Positions 52,642-62,513 of a stretch of 64,000 bases of DNA are shown piece after piece. Source of the stretch: Pseudomonas sp. RIT-PI-S (lineage in GTDB: Bacteria; Pseudomonadota; Gammaproteobacteria; Pseudomonadales; Pseudomonadaceae); NCBI RefSeq assembly GCF_025642975.1, contig NZ_JANZKJ010000003.1, positions 62,001 to 126,000 on the forward strand, written 5' to 3'. The position numbers and the translations under genes are program-made. A model generated the notes under the pieces. The model did not search any database. It saw nothing but the letters and a program-made list of their open reading frames with translations, and had not been told where the DNA came from. The stretch's first letter is position 1, and each line of letters starts with the position of its first letter.

Positions 52642-53910
52642 TCAACCCTTGAACACGTCGTCCACGCTCTTGAGCGGATAGTTGGACGGGTATGGCAGGG
52701 TTGCCACGCCGGACTTGATGGCCGCTTTGGCGACAGCGTCGCAGACCACGTCGATCAGGCGTACATCCAGCGGCTTTGGAATGATGTATTCGCGGCCGAA
52801 GCTCAGGCTTTCGACGTTATAGGCCTTGCACACTTCCTGGGGTACCGGCAGCTTGGCCAGGTCGCGCAGGGCATAGGCCGCGGCGATTTTCATGTCTTCG
52901 TTGATGCGCTTGGCGCGAACGTCCAAGGCACCGCGGAAGATGAATGGGAAGCCCAGCACGTTGTTCACTTGGTTGGGGTAATCCGAACGGCCGGTGGCCA
53001 TGATCACGTCGTCGCGGGTCGCGTGAGCCAGCTCCGGGGAAATCTCCGGGTCCGGGTTGGAGCAGGCGAACACGATCGGGTTGGCCGCCATGCTCTTCAA
53101 GCCTTCAGGGCTCAGCAAGTTAGGGCCAGACAAACCAACGAACACATCGGCACCGTCCAGGGCATCAGCCAAGGTGCGCTTGTCGGTCTCGTGGGCGAAC
53201 ACAGCCTTGTACTGGTTGAGGTCGTCACGGCCAGCGTGGATCACGCCGACGCGGTCGATCATGAAGATGTTCTCGACCTTCGCGCCCATGCTGATCAGCA
53301 GCTTCATGCAGGAAATAGCTGCCGCGCCCGCGCCGAGGCATACGATCTTGGCCGCATCCAGCTGCTTGCCGGCGATTTCCAGCGCATTGAGCATGCCCGC
53401 GGCGGTCACGATGGCGGTGCCGTGCTGGTCGTCATGGAATACCGGGATATCGCACTGCTCGATCAGCGCCCGCTCGATCTCGAAGCACTCAGGTGCCTTG
53501 ATGTCTTCCAGGTTGATGCCGCCGAAGGTGATGGAGATACGCTTGACGGTATCGATGAAGGCCTGCGGGCTTTCAGCGTCGACTTCGATGTCGAATACGT
53601 CCACGCCAGCGAAGCGCTTGAACAGAACGCCCTTGCCTTCCATCACTGGCTTGGAAGCCAAGGGGCCGAGATTACCCAGGCCGAGGATGGCGGTGCCGTC
53701 AGAGATCACTGCTACCAGGTTGCCCTTGCCCGTGTATTTGTAGGCGAGTTCGGCGTCACGGGCGATCTCGCGCACAGGCTCTGCAACACCCGGGCTGTAG
53801 GCCAGCGACAGGTCGCGAGCGGTAGCGGTCGCCTTGGTGAGTTCGACGCTCAATTTCCCCGGGCGGGGATGGGCATGGTATTCGAGAGCGGCAGTTTTCA
53901 AATCTGACAT
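52642..53910 (-). CDS. maeB: NADP-dependent malic enzyme, short form
   Basis: Oxidative decarboxylation of malate to pyruvate and CO2. The 422-residue protein starts MSDLKTAALEYHAHPRPGKLSVE and has the malic enzyme N domain with SPGVAEPVREIA, the KGNLVAVISDGTAILGLG strand region, the metal motif FHDDQHGTAIV (about 165) and the dinucleotide motif GAGAAAISCMKLL (about 198). It lacks the phosphotransacetylase-like C-terminal domain of the long MaeB (about 760 residues). ATG 53910 gives the family start; the frame continues upstream without support. Confidence 0.94.
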   Translation of the reverse strand: MSDLKTAALEYHAHPRPGKLSVELTKATATARDLSLAYSPGVAEPVREIARDAELAYKYTGKGNLVAVISDGTAILGLGNLGPLASKPVMEGKGVLFKRFAGVDVFDIEVDAESPQAFIDTVKRISITFGGINLEDIKAPECFEIERALIEQCDIPVFHDDQHGTAIVTAAGMLNALEIAGKQLDAAKIVCLGAGAAAISCMKLLISMGAKVENIFMIDRVGVIHAGRDDLNQYKAVFAHETDKRTLADALDGADVFVGLSGPNLLSPEGLKSMAANPIVFACSNPDPEISPELAHATRDDVIMATGRSDYPNQVNNVLGFPFIFRGALDVRAKRINEDMKIAAAYALRDLAKLPVPQEVCKAYNVESLSFGREYIIPKPLDVRLIDVVCDAVAKAAIKSGVATLPYPSNYPLKSVDDVFKG

Positions 53911-53998
53911 GATGGCGTTCCGCTTGACTGTTGAACTTTTCGGAGCGCCGAGGATACGCACAAAGGAAAGTCGCGACAAGACTACCCAGTCACCGCTG

Positions 53999-54841
53999 TC
54001 AAGGCTTTGAGCCTACGACTTTGGGCTCAGATGGCACCGTCACGAGCATCGCCGGATGCGTCAGCCGAAGTACCCAGCGAGCCCGGGCGGAACGGCGCGC
54101 CGACCGACGGCCGCGGTCCGTTATCCAGCCCCGCGCCTCGACTACCTGGCCCGGTAGCCCTTGTAGCAGGGCCAGGTCGAAGCGCTCGCTGTCGCGCTGC
54201 GCCACCTGCAGGGCTAAGCCGCCTTCGAGTTCGAGCCATAAGCCGCCACCGTTGCGCTCGACCTTCAGCACCCTGCCTTCCACTATCGCAAAGCCGCTGC
54301 GGTCGATCGCCGTCGAAGGGCGCGGGCTGAACCGTCGCCATACGCCAAGCCCGGCCCGCCGCGCAGTCAGTTCGGCGGCACCGTGGCATAGGCGCAGCGC
54401 GTCATTGGGTGGGACCACTACCTGATAGCCGAGGCCTTCTTCGAGCAGCCGCGCCTCGAGGTTGCGCCCATCGGGGCTATAAACGTTTGCCAGGGCGCGC
54501 CCGTAACGGTCACGAGGCTGTGCGCCAGGAAGGATCGCCACTTGGCCGCCAGCTTCATCGACCAAGGCGTGCAAGCGACGCCGGGCCGCCTCGGCGTAGG
54601 GCTCACTCGGGCGGCCCTTATCAGCCAATTCCGGCGCATTAAGGCCGATCAGCCGCACGCTGCGGCCATCGGCCAAGCGCAGGGTATCGCCGTCTATCAC
54701 CCGTGCGACCTTGCTCAGCGCCACGCTGGGGGGCGACGGGCAGCCAGCCTGGGCGCTGCCGAGGTAAACCGTGGACAATAAAAAAGCGCCCACTAGGGGC
54801 GCCTTTCCGATCAGCCTGGATAAGCCGCGATGGCTCTCCAA
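53999..54841 (-). CDS. Secreted thermonuclease-like (SNase fold) protein
   Basis: A 280-residue protein with a hydrophobic export segment (about 15-32, ending GSAQAG before Cys34, so a lipobox is possible) and a staphylococcal-nuclease domain (about 42-170): VIDGDTLRL, LIGLNAPEL and DRYGRALANVY carry the Asp/Arg/Glu positions of the family. The C-terminal 110 residues are not SNase and are Arg-rich near the end. The start is TTG 54841; GTG 54796 is also possible. The signal-peptide codons contain the rpmE terminator (54780-54806), so expression probably depends on readthrough or a later start. Confidence 0.8.
   Translation of the reverse strand: MESHRGLSRLIGKAPLVGAFLLSTVYLGSAQAGCPSPPSVALSKVARVIDGDTLRLADGRSVRLIGLNAPELADKGRPSEPYAEAARRRLHALVDEAGGQVAILPGAQPRDRYGRALANVYSPDGRNLEARLLEEGLGYQVVVPPNDALRLCHGAAELTARRAGLGVWRRFSPRPSTAIDRSGFAIVEGRVLKVERNGGGLWLELEGGLALQVAQRDSERFDLALLQGLPGQVVEARGWITDRGRRSARRSARARWVLRLTHPAMLVTVPSEPKVVGSKP
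54780..54806 (-). terminator. Intrinsic terminator of rpmE inside the nuclease signal peptide
   Basis: On the minus strand: AAAGGCGCCC, 5-base loop, GGGCGCTTTTTT. The six-base GC stem is extended by G-U and A-U pairs and followed by a T-run, a classic terminator. It encodes residues KAPLVGAFLL of the downstream nuclease gene. Confidence 0.75.
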
Positions 54842-54868
54842 CGCAAAAACCCTTAGTTGGTTTTTGCG
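54842..54868 (-). promoter_or_regulatory. Hairpin over the rpmE stop codon
   Basis: CGCAAAAACC and GGTTTTTGCG form a perfect 10-base stem around a 7-base loop that contains the rpmE stop. It ends just before the TTG start of the nuclease gene, so it could hide that start or protect the rpmE 3' end. Confidence 0.5.
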
Positions 54869-55074
54869 GCGCCGAACACGCCGAAGCGCTGCTTGAAGCG
54901 ATCAACACGGCCGCCGGTATCCAGCATTTTTTGCTTGCCGGTGTAGAACGGGTGGCACTCGTTGCACACGTCCAGGCTCAGCGAGTGGCCCAGGGTAGAA
55001 CGGGTTTTGATGACGTTACCGCAGCTGCAGGTAGCTTCGATAGCTTCGTATTTCGGATGAATTTCAGGCTTCAT
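54853..55074 (-). CDS. rpmE: 50S ribosomal protein L31 (zinc form)
   Basis: Ribosomal protein L31, 73 residues, starting [21 protein letters not shown]. The CSCG and CNEC pairs (Cys16, 18 and 37, 40) form the zinc ribbon, so this is the zinc-containing C+ type rather than the zinc-independent RpmE2 made on zinc starvation. ATG 55074 follows AGAGGA. It is divergent from priA, as in P. aeruginosa, and followed by a terminator within the next gene. Confidence 0.97.
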   Translation of the reverse strand: MKPEIHPKYEAIEATCSCGNVIKTRSTLGHSLSLDVCNECHPFYTGKQKMLDTGGRVDRFKQRFGVFGAAKTN

Positions 55075-55247
55075 GGGTAATTCCTCTGTCGTCGCGCCGC
55101 CACCCGGCACCATTGCCGGATACCGCACGTACTGGGGCCCGGCATATTACCAGAGCCGCCGCGCGACGCAAGCGCAGCCGTCTACCGATGGTCGTTGCCA
55201 GATGTTAGGCTTCCCGGCCTGCATTGCCTTCCGCCGTGGAACCCACC

Positions 55248-57467
55248 GTGCCCGACGTCATCTTGCGCCTCGCCTTGCCCTCGCCCCTGCGCCGCCTGTT
55301 CGATTACCGCGCGCCGGCGGGCATACAAGTGGCAGCGCTACAGCCAGGCATGCGCCTGCGGGTGCCTTTTGGCCGACGCGAAATCATCGGCGTGCTGGTG
55401 GAGGTCACCGACCGCAGCGACCTGCCCAAGGAAAAGCTCAAGGCCGCCATTGCCCTGCTCGATGAGGCTTCCCCCATCCCCCCGGGCATGTTCAACCTGT
55501 GCCTGTGGACGGCTCAGTATTATCAGCACAGCCTGGGGGACACCTTGGCCTGGGCGTTACCGAGCCTATTGCGCCAGGGGGAGCCGGCCGAGGCCCGCCA
55601 GGAACGCTTCTGGAGCGTCACCGCCGGCGCCCGTAGCGATGACCCTCGGCTAGCCCGAGCGCCACGCCAGCGCGACGCTTTCATGGCACTGGCGCAGCAT
55701 CCTCATGGCGTAGCGCACACCCTGCTGGCACGCCTGGGCCTGACCAAAGACTCCCTAGACGCCTTGCTGGCCAAGGGGCTGGCGAGCGTGGAAGTGCGGG
55801 GCCATGCGCCAGCCAAGCGCCACGCCCACTGGCTGGCGCAACCGGAGCTGCCGCTCAACCCTGAACAACGCAGCGCCTTCGAAGCGGTCAAGGCCGGCTT
55901 CGGGCACTTCCATGCGTTCCTGCTGGCGGGCGTGACCGGCAGTGGCAAGACCGAGGTTTACCTGCAACTGATCCATCAAGCCTTGGAAGCGGGCAAGCAG
56001 GCGTTGGTGCTCATCCCGGAGATCAACCTGGGCCCGCAGACCCTGCTGCGCTTCGAGCAGCGTTTCAATGCACGCATCGCGCTGGTGCATTCGGCGGTCA
56101 ATGATCGCGACCGCCTGGACGCCTGGCTTGCCGCGCGCGACGGCGACGCGGACATCATCATCGGTACCCGCTCGGCGCTGTTCACCCCCATGCGCAACCC
56201 TGGGCTGATCATCGTCGACGAAGAACACGACAGCTCTTATAAACAGCAGGAAGGCTTGCGCTACCACGCTCGGGACCTGGCGATTGTGCGTGCCCGCCAG
56301 GACAACATCCCGGTGGTGCTGGGTTCTGCCACGCCTTCGCTGGAAAGCCTGCATAACGCCCACAGTGGCCGCTACGGGCTGCTGCGCATGGAGCAACGCG
56401 CCGGGGGCGCCTTCCCGCCCCGCTACCTGCGCCTGGATGTAAAAAGCCGGCCACTGGACAGCGGCCTCAGCCCGCCGCTGCAGCAGGCTATTAGCCAGGT
56501 GCTCGCTCAGGGTCAGCAGGTACTGGTGTTCCTCAACCGGCGCGGTTATGCGCCCACGCTGCTTTGCCATGACTGCGGCTGGCTGTCTGAGTGCCCCCGC
56601 TGTGATGCGCGCATGACCGTACACCTGCGCTCCGGCGAGCTGCGTTGCCATCACTGCGGTTACGCTGCGCCGCGTCCCCGGCAGTGCCCGGCGTGCCAAT
56701 CGGTGGACCTGCGCCCCGTGGGCGCGGGCACCGAACGCGCCGAGGACCGCCTGAAAACCCTGTTCCCTGACGTGCCGGTATGGCGGGTGGATCGGGACAG
56801 CACTTCACGCAAGGATGCGATGGCGCAGTTGTTCACCCGGGTGCAACGCGGGGAGCCGTGCATCCTGGTGGGCACGCAGATGTTGGCCAAGGGGCATCAC
56901 TTCCCGCGGGTAACCCTGGTGGCGATCCTGGACGCCGACGGCGGGCTGTTTTCAGCGGATTTTCGCGCTGCCGAGCGTATGGCGCAGCTCATCGTGCAGG
57001 TTGCCGGCCGCGCCGGCCGGGCGGAAGAGCCTGGGCGCACCATCATCCAGAGCCACATGGCTGACCACCCGCTGCTGGTGCAACTCACCGAGGAAGGCTA
57101 TCCGGCCTTCGCCACGCAAGCGTTGAGCGAACGCCGTGCTGCCGGCCTGCCGCCCTTCAGCCACCTGGCGTTGCTGCGCGCCGAGGCGCACAAACCCGGC
57201 CAGGCCGAGGCCTTCCTGGAACAGGCGTGCGTGGAGGCCGAGCGCCTGCGCGACACCCTGCAAGTGCTTGGGGTGGAATTGCTGGGGCCGGTGCCGGCGC
57301 CCATGGAGCGCCGCGCCGGCCGATACCGCGCCCAACTGCTGTTGCAGGCCAATGCCCGCGCACCGCTGCACCGTTTGCTCAGTTTGTGGGTGCTGCAGCT
57401 GGAACAGCTTCCTGGAGGCCGGCAGGTCCGCTGGGCACTGGACGTAGACCCCATCGACCTCTATTGA
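55248..57467 (+). CDS. priA: Primosomal replication restart helicase PriA
   Basis: 3'-5' DNA helicase that reloads the replisome at stalled forks. The 739-residue protein has the N-terminal 3'-binding domain, Walker [13 protein letters not shown] (about 230), DEEHDSSYK (about 325) and a zinc-binding insert with eight Cys ([16 protein letters not shown] and CHHCGYA ... CPACQS, about 441-485). GTG 55248 with GGA seven bases upstream gives the usual [13 protein letters not shown] start; a TTG eight codons earlier is possible. Identity is certain. Confidence 0.95.
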   Translation: MPDVILRLALPSPLRRLFDYRAPAGIQVAALQPGMRLRVPFGRREIIGVLVEVTDRSDLPKEKLKAAIALLDEASPIPPGMFNLCLWTAQYYQHSLGDTLAWALPSLLRQGEPAEARQERFWSVTAGARSDDPRLARAPRQRDAFMALAQHPHGVAHTLLARLGLTKDSLDALLAKGLASVEVRGHAPAKRHAHWLAQPELPLNPEQRSAFEAVKAGFGHFHAFLLAGVTGSGKTEVYLQLIHQALEAGKQALVLIPEINLGPQTLLRFEQRFNARIALVHSAVNDRDRLDAWLAARDGDADIIIGTRSALFTPMRNPGLIIVDEEHDSSYKQQEGLRYHARDLAIVRARQDNIPVVLGSATPSLESLHNAHSGRYGLLRMEQRAGGAFPPRYLRLDVKSRPLDSGLSPPLQQAISQVLAQGQQVLVFLNRRGYAPTLLCHDCGWLSECPRCDARMTVHLRSGELRCHHCGYAAPRPRQCPACQSVDLRPVGAGTERAEDRLKTLFPDVPVWRVDRDSTSRKDAMAQLFTRVQRGEPCILVGTQMLAKGHHFPRVTLVAILDADGGLFSADFRAAERMAQLIVQVAGRAGRAEEPGRTIIQSHMADHPLLVQLTEEGYPAFATQALSERRAAGLPPFSHLALLRAEAHKPGQAEAFLEQACVEAERLRDTLQVLGVELLGPVPAPMERRAGRYRAQLLLQANARAPLHRLLSLWVLQLEQLPGGRQVRWALDVDPIDLY

Positions 57468-57567
57468 GTGGCCGCGAAGGTTGGCAAGGCCGGCCCATGA
57501 ACGGATAATGCCCAGTTTTTCCACCCGCGCATCATGCGCCGCCGCCCTCGCGGCACACGAGACGATC

Positions 57568-59304
57568 ATGAAAGACACCATTCGCCTGCTGATCCAACAC
57601 GCCCTCACCCGCCTCATGGAAGACGGCGTGCTGCCCGCGGGCCTGACCCCGGCGATCCAGGTCGAAAACACCCGGGACAAGACCCACGGGGACTTCGCCA
57701 GCAACATTGCGATGATGCTGGCCAAGCCCGCCGGCATGAAACCGCGCGACCTGGCGGAAAAGATCATCGCCGCGCTGCCCACCGATGCGCAGGTGAGCAA
57801 GGCTGAAATCGCCGGCCCCGGCTTTATCAACTTCTTCCAGAACACCCAGGCCCTCGCCAGCCGCCTGGACGCCGCCCTGGCCGACCGCAAGCTCGGCGTG
57901 CGCAAGGCCAGCCCCGCGCAGCGGGTAGTGGTGGACCTCTCCGCGCCCAACCTGGCCAAGGAAATGCACGTTGGCCACCTGCGCTCGACCATCATCGGCG
58001 ACGCGGTGGCCAACGTGCTGGAGTACCTCGGTGACACGGTGATCCGCCAGAACCACGTGGGCGACTGGGGCACCCAGTTCGGCATGTTGCTGGCCTACCT
58101 GGAAGAAAACCCGGCGGACAGCGACCAGCTTTCAGACCTGGAGAACTTCTACCGCGCTGCGAAGAAACGCTTCGATGAGTCCGAAGCCTTCGCCGAGCAC
58201 GCCCGTAGCCTGGTGGTCAAGTTGCAAGCCGGCGATCCGGACTGCCTCACGCTGTGGAAGCGCTTCAACGAGATATCGCTGTCGCACTGCCAGAAGACCT
58301 ACGAACGCCTGAACGTGCGGCTCACGCCTAACGATGTAATGGGCGAGAGCGCCTATAACGACGACCTGCCCAGTGTGGTCGCCGACCTGCGTGCCAAGGG
58401 CCTGCTGGTTGAAAGCGAGGGCGCCCAATGCGTATTCCTCGAAGAGTTCAAGAACGCCGAGGGCAACCCGCTACCGGTGATCGTGCAGAAGGCAGGCGGC
58501 GGTTACCTTTATGCCACCACCGACTTGGCTGCCGTGCGCTATCGCAGCAATGTGCTCAAGGCCGACCGTGCCCTGTATTTCGTCGACCAGCGGCAGGCCC
58601 TGCACTTCCAGCAGGTGTTCGAGGTGGCACGGCGCGCAGGTTTCATCACCAATGGCATGAGCCCCGAGCACATGGGCTTCGGCACCATGAACGGCGCCGA
58701 TGGCCGGCCCTTCAAAACCCGCGACGGCGGCACCGTCAAGCTGATCGACCTGCTCGACGAAGCCGAGCAACGAGCCTATGCCCTGGTGAAGGAAAAGAAC
58801 CCTGAGCTGGAAGAAAGCCGCCTGCGCGACATCGCCCGGGTGGTCGGCATAGGCGCCGTGAAATACGCAGACCTGTCCAAGCACCGCACCAGCGACTACA
58901 GCTTCAATTTCGAGCTGATGCTCAATTTCGAAGGCAACACCGCTCCGTACCTGTTGTACGCCTATACACGGGTCGCCGGGGTGTTCCGCAAACGTGGCCT
59001 GGGGTTTGGCGAAGCCCAGGGCGAGATCGTGCTGCAAGCCGCGCATGAGCAAGATCTCGCCGCTCGCCTGGCGCAGTTTGGAGAAACCCTTAACACCGTG
59101 GCGGAAAAGGGCACTCCGCATGTGCTGTGCGCCTACCTGTACGACGTTGCCGGGTTGTTCTCGAGCTTCTATGAAAACTGCCCGATCCTTGGCGCCGATA
59201 CCCCTGAACAGCAACAAAGCCGGCTGCGGCTGGCGGCCCTGACCGGCCTGACCCTCAAGCAGGGCCTGGAACTGCTGGGCCTGGAAACTCTGGAGCGTAT
59301 GTAA
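57568..59304 (+). CDS. argS: Arginyl-tRNA synthetase
   Basis: Class I synthetase that charges tRNA-Arg. The 578-residue protein has an N-terminal tRNA-contacting domain, the HIGH-type motif in [17 protein letters not shown] (about 131-147), and the degenerate KMSK region [11 protein letters not shown] near 385 (ArgRS often lacks a true KMSK), followed by the anticodon-binding domain. ATG 57568 is the normal start; the frame is open 29 codons upstream. It is 100 bases after priA. Confidence 0.97.
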   Translation: MKDTIRLLIQHALTRLMEDGVLPAGLTPAIQVENTRDKTHGDFASNIAMMLAKPAGMKPRDLAEKIIAALPTDAQVSKAEIAGPGFINFFQNTQALASRLDAALADRKLGVRKASPAQRVVVDLSAPNLAKEMHVGHLRSTIIGDAVANVLEYLGDTVIRQNHVGDWGTQFGMLLAYLEENPADSDQLSDLENFYRAAKKRFDESEAFAEHARSLVVKLQAGDPDCLTLWKRFNEISLSHCQKTYERLNVRLTPNDVMGESAYNDDLPSVVADLRAKGLLVESEGAQCVFLEEFKNAEGNPLPVIVQKAGGGYLYATTDLAAVRYRSNVLKADRALYFVDQRQALHFQQVFEVARRAGFITNGMSPEHMGFGTMNGADGRPFKTRDGGTVKLIDLLDEAEQRAYALVKEKNPELEESRLRDIARVVGIGAVKYADLSKHRTSDYSFNFELMLNFEGNTAPYLLYAYTRVAGVFRKRGLGFGEAQGEIVLQAAHEQDLAARLAQFGETLNTVAEKGTPHVLCAYLYDVAGLFSSFYENCPILGADTPEQQQSRLRLAALTGLTLKQGLELLGLETLERM

Positions 59305-59305
59305 G

Positions 59306-59983
59306 TTGGCGGCGAAAAAACCTGCACCCAAGCGTGGCGCCAGCCGCAACCAAGCCCCCGCGAAGAAACCCGTCCCTGGCTGGCTGTGGCTGGCTATCGG
59401 GCTGTCCGTTGGCGCCTTCATCGTATTCCTGATGAAGCTCGAGCCGGGGCGCAACGACGTCAAGCGGGTCAAGCCAGAGGAACAAAAGGCTGCGAAGGTC
59501 GCCGAGGCGGAGAAAACCCCGCCTAGCCCGGAAAAGATCAAGCCCAAGTACGACTTTTACACCTTGCTGCCGGAGTCCGAAGTGATAGTGCCGCCCGATG
59601 CGGTACCGGAGAAAACCCCACCCGTGCCGGCACAACCGGTGACCCCCGCGGAAGCTGCGAAGATCGACACCGCCCGCGCCCAGGCCGCATTGTCGGGCCA
59701 GGTCCCGCCACCGCCACCGCCGGTAGTCAAGCCTGCGGCGACCACCCAGTACTACCTGCAAGCCGGTTCGTTCCGCAAGCAGACGGATGCCGACAAGGTC
59801 CGTGCGCAGATCATCCTGCTCGGCCAGGCCGTGCAAGTGGAGTCTGGCATGGTGAAGGACGAAACCTGGTACCGCGTGTTGGTCGGCCCGTTCAGCAACC
59901 GCGAGCAGTTAACCTCGGCGCAGAAAATGCTCGCCGGCAGCGGTTTCAACAACCTGCTGCTGCAACAGCGGCAGACGCGGTAA
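59306..59983 (+). CDS. FtsN-like SPOR-domain protein
   Basis: A 225-residue bitopic protein: a Lys/Pro-rich cytoplasmic start (MAAKKPAPKRGASRN), one membrane helix (about 25-43, GWLWLAIGLSVGAFIVFLM), a Pro/Lys-rich periplasmic linker (about 50-140) and a C-terminal SPOR domain (about 145-222, QYYLQAGSFRKQTDADKV) that binds septal glycan. This layout is that of FtsN, and the gene sits between argS and hslV as in other pseudomonads. It starts with TTG one base after the argS stop, with GGAG ten bases upstream inside argS. Whether it does the essential FtsN job is not shown. Confidence 0.85.
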   Translation: MAAKKPAPKRGASRNQAPAKKPVPGWLWLAIGLSVGAFIVFLMKLEPGRNDVKRVKPEEQKAAKVAEAEKTPPSPEKIKPKYDFYTLLPESEVIVPPDAVPEKTPPVPAQPVTPAEAAKIDTARAQAALSGQVPPPPPPVVKPAATTQYYLQAGSFRKQTDADKVRAQIILLGQAVQVESGMVKDETWYRVLVGPFSNREQLTSAQKMLAGSGFNNLLLQQRQTR

Positions 59984-59994
59984 ATCTGCGATCC

Positions 59995-60067
59995 ATTCCC
60001 GGGCTCCGCCCGATCCCGCAGGGTCGATCCGACCGTTACCCTGCAGGACCGGGCAGAGCCTGGGAAT
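59995..60067. repeat. 30-bp near-perfect inverted repeat before hslV
   Basis: Arms at 59995-60024 and 60038-60067 match at 26 of 30 positions around a 13-base centre. Three of the four mismatches become G-U pairs in minus-strand RNA and one in plus-strand RNA. It begins 12 bases after the SPOR gene stop and ends 87 bases before hslV. It could be a terminator without a T-run, an mRNA stability element or a dispersed repeat. Confidence 0.85.
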
Positions 60068-60154
60068 GACGCCAACCCCGGTTGAAATCCTTCCACCCCA
60101 TCCCCACATCAGTCTGCATTGGGCAGTTTCGCCCCGCAGCGTGAGGACGTTCCC

Positions 60155-60685
60155 TTGACCACCATCGTTTCAGTCCGCCGCCATGGCAAAGTCGTCATGG
60201 GCGGGGATGGCCAGGTTTCCCTCGGCAACACCGTGATGAAAGGCAACGCCAAGAAAGTCCGCCGCCTCTACCACGGGCAAGTGATCGCCGGCTTCGCCGG
60301 TGCCACCGCCGATGCCTTTACCCTCTTCGAACGCTTCGAGGCCCAACTTGAGAAACACCAGGGTCACTTGGTGCGCGCTGCCGTCGAACTGGCCAAGGAC
60401 TGGCGTACGGATCGCTCCCTGAGCCGTCTCGAGGCCATGCTGGCGGTAGCCAACAAGGACGCCTCGTTGATCATCACCGGCAACGGCGATGTGGTCGAGC
60501 CTGAAGATGGCCTCATCGCCATGGGTTCCGGCGGCGCCTTCGCCCAGGCCGCAGCCCGCGCGCTGCTGAACAAGACCGATCTGTCGGCACGGGAAATCGC
60601 CGAGTCCGCGCTCAACATCGCCGCGGACATCTGCGTCTTCACCAATCATCACCTGACCATCGAGGAGCAGGACCTCGCGCAGTGA
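60155..60685 (+). CDS. hslV: ATP-dependent protease peptidase subunit HslV
   Basis: Proteasome-like threonine protease that works with HslU. The 176-residue product starts [19 protein letters not shown]; removal of the first residue leaves catalytic Thr1, and [14 protein letters not shown] and the [14 protein letters not shown] segment are conserved. The start is TTG 60155 with GAGG seven bases upstream; an upstream in-frame ATG would bury Thr1 and is ruled out. hslU follows after 22 bases. Confidence 0.97.
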   Translation: MTTIVSVRRHGKVVMGGDGQVSLGNTVMKGNAKKVRRLYHGQVIAGFAGATADAFTLFERFEAQLEKHQGHLVRAAVELAKDWRTDRSLSRLEAMLAVANKDASLIITGNGDVVEPEDGLIAMGSGGAFAQAAARALLNKTDLSAREIAESALNIAADICVFTNHHLTIEEQDLAQ

Positions 60686-60707
60686 CATGCCCGAGGCCGC
60701 TAACGCC

Positions 60708-62045
60708 ATGTCCATGACCCCCCGCGAGATCGTCCACGAACTCAACCGCCATATCATCGGCCAGGACGATGCCAAGCGCGCCGTCGCTATCGCCCTGCGC
60801 AACCGTTGGCGCCGCATGCAGCTGCCCGCAGAGCTGCGCGTTGAAGTCACCCCCAAGAACATCCTGATGATCGGCCCAACGGGCGTGGGCAAGACCGAAA
60901 TCGCCCGGCGCCTGGCGAAGCTCGCCAATGCGCCCTTTATCAAGGTCGAAGCTACCAAGTTCACCGAAGTGGGTTACGTAGGCCGCGACGTGGAGTCGAT
61001 CATCCGGGATCTGGCCGACGCGGCGATCAAGCTGCTGCGCGAGCAGGAGATGGTCAAGGTTCGCCACCGCGCCGAGGACGCCGCGGAAGATCGCATCCTG
61101 GATGCACTGCTGCCGCCAGCGCGGGTAGGCTTCAACGAAGACCCCTCCCCGAGCAACGATTCGAATACCCGCCAGCTGTTCCGCAAGCGCCTGCGTGAAG
61201 GCCAGCTCGACGACAAGGAAATCGAGATCGAAGTGGCCGAGGCCGTGGGTGTCGACATCTCCGCTCCGCCGGGCATGGAGGAGATGACCAACCAGCTGCA
61301 AAGCCTCTTCGCCAACATGGGCAAGGGCCGGCGCAAGGCGCGCAAGCTCAAGGTCAAGGAAGCGCTCAAGCTGGTGCGCGACGAAGAAGCCGGGCGACTG
61401 GTCAACGAGGAAGAACTCAAGGCCCAGGCGCTCGAAGCGGTCGAGCAACACGGCATCGTCTTCATCGATGAGATCGACAAGGTGGCCAAGCGCGGCAATG
61501 TCGGCGGCGCCGACGTTTCCCGCGAGGGCGTACAACGTGACCTGCTGCCGCTGATCGAAGGCTGCACCGTGAACACCAAGCTGGGCATGGTCAAGACCGA
61601 CCATATCCTGTTCATTGCCTCGGGCGCCTTCCACTTGAGCAAGCCCAGCGACCTGGTCCCTGAGTTGCAAGGCCGCTTGCCGATCCGGGTGGAGCTCAAG
61701 GCACTGACGCCGGGCGACTTCGAACGCATCCTGAGCGAGCCGCACGCCTCCCTGACCGAGCAATACCGCGAGTTGCTCAAGACCGAAGGGCTGGAAATCG
61801 AGTTCCTCGCCGACGGCATCAAGCGCTTGGCGGAGATTGCCTGGCAGGTGAACGAAAAGACCGAAAACATTGGCGCACGCCGCTTGCATACCTTGCTCGA
61901 GCGGCTGCTCGAAGAGGTGTCTTTCAGCGCTGGCGACCTTGCCGGATCACAGAACGGCGAGGCGATACGTATCGACGCGGCCTATGTGAACAGCCATCTG
62001 GGCGAGCTGGCCGAAAACGAAGACCTGTCGCGCTATATTCTGTAG
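60708..62045 (+). CDS. hslU: ATP-dependent protease ATPase subunit HslU
   Basis: AAA+ unfoldase that feeds HslV; in many bacteria the pair is heat-shock induced. The 445-residue protein starts [27 protein letters not shown] across the conserved ClpX-like start, with Walker [16 protein letters not shown] (about 57-71), an inserted I domain (about 110-240), Walker [11 protein letters not shown] (about 250) and the C-terminal tail LSRYIL that docks into HslV. ATG 60708 was chosen over one seven codons upstream because it gives the family N-terminus and length. Confidence 0.97.
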   Translation: MSMTPREIVHELNRHIIGQDDAKRAVAIALRNRWRRMQLPAELRVEVTPKNILMIGPTGVGKTEIARRLAKLANAPFIKVEATKFTEVGYVGRDVESIIRDLADAAIKLLREQEMVKVRHRAEDAAEDRILDALLPPARVGFNEDPSPSNDSNTRQLFRKRLREGQLDDKEIEIEVAEAVGVDISAPPGMEEMTNQLQSLFANMGKGRRKARKLKVKEALKLVRDEEAGRLVNEEELKAQALEAVEQHGIVFIDEIDKVAKRGNVGGADVSREGVQRDLLPLIEGCTVNTKLGMVKTDHILFIASGAFHLSKPSDLVPELQGRLPIRVELKALTPGDFERILSEPHASLTEQYRELLKTEGLEIEFLADGIKRLAEIAWQVNEKTENIGARRLHTLLERLLEEVSFSAGDLAGSQNGEAIRIDAAYVNSHLGELAENEDLSRYIL

Positions 62046-62066
62046 CTGCACAACAGCTGTCATCGC

Positions 62067-62091
62067 GGGCCCTTCGGGGCCCTTCTCGTTT
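62067..62091 (+). terminator. Intrinsic terminator of hslVU
   Basis: GGGCCC-TTCG-GGGCCC is a six-base GC stem with a stable TTCG tetraloop, followed by TTCTCGTTT. It lies 21 bases after the hslU stop. Confidence 0.8.
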
Positions 62092-62111
62092 AACTTCGCA
62101 GGCTGCCCTCC

Positions 62112-62489
62112 ATGCCCAAAATCCCCAGCGCGATCAACCTGCACAAGGCCTCGAAAACCCTCACCCTGGCCTACGGCCCGGGCGAGGTCTATGCGCTGTC
62201 GGCGGAGTTCTTGCGGGTGCATTCACCTTCTGCCGAGGTACAAGGCCACGGTAACCCCGTGCTCCAGCACGGCAAGCTCAAGGTAGGGCTGGTTGGCCTG
62301 GAGCCTGCCGGCCAGTATGCGCTCAAGCTCACCTTCGACGACGGCCATGACAGCGGGCTGTACACGTGGGATTACCTCTACGAATTGGCCACCCGTCATG
62401 ACGCGCTCTGGCAGGAGTACCTGAACACCCTGAACGCCGCTGGTAAATCCCGCGACCCTCTGGAAGCCGTGGTGAAATTCATCCCTTAG
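62112..62489 (+). CDS. DUF971 (GBBH-like N-terminal domain) protein
   Basis: A 125-residue protein with the domain found at the N-terminus of gamma-butyrobetaine hydroxylase (DUF971): LHKASKTLTLAYGPGEVYALSAEFLRVHSPSAE over the first strands and SGLYTWDYLYELA near residue 80. The alone-standing bacterial form has no proven function; some relatives are tied to iron-sulfur or cofactor handling, which I cannot confirm here. In mcl-PHA-producing pseudomonads it lies just before phaC1; here only 24 bases separate it from the 3' end of phaF. Confidence 0.85.
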   Translation: MPKIPSAINLHKASKTLTLAYGPGEVYALSAEFLRVHSPSAEVQGHGNPVLQHGKLKVGLVGLEPAGQYALKLTFDDGHDSGLYTWDYLYELATRHDALWQEYLNTLNAAGKSRDPLEAVVKFIP

Positions 62490-62513
62490 CCCGCTACCTG
62501 GCCCTGCATGCCT

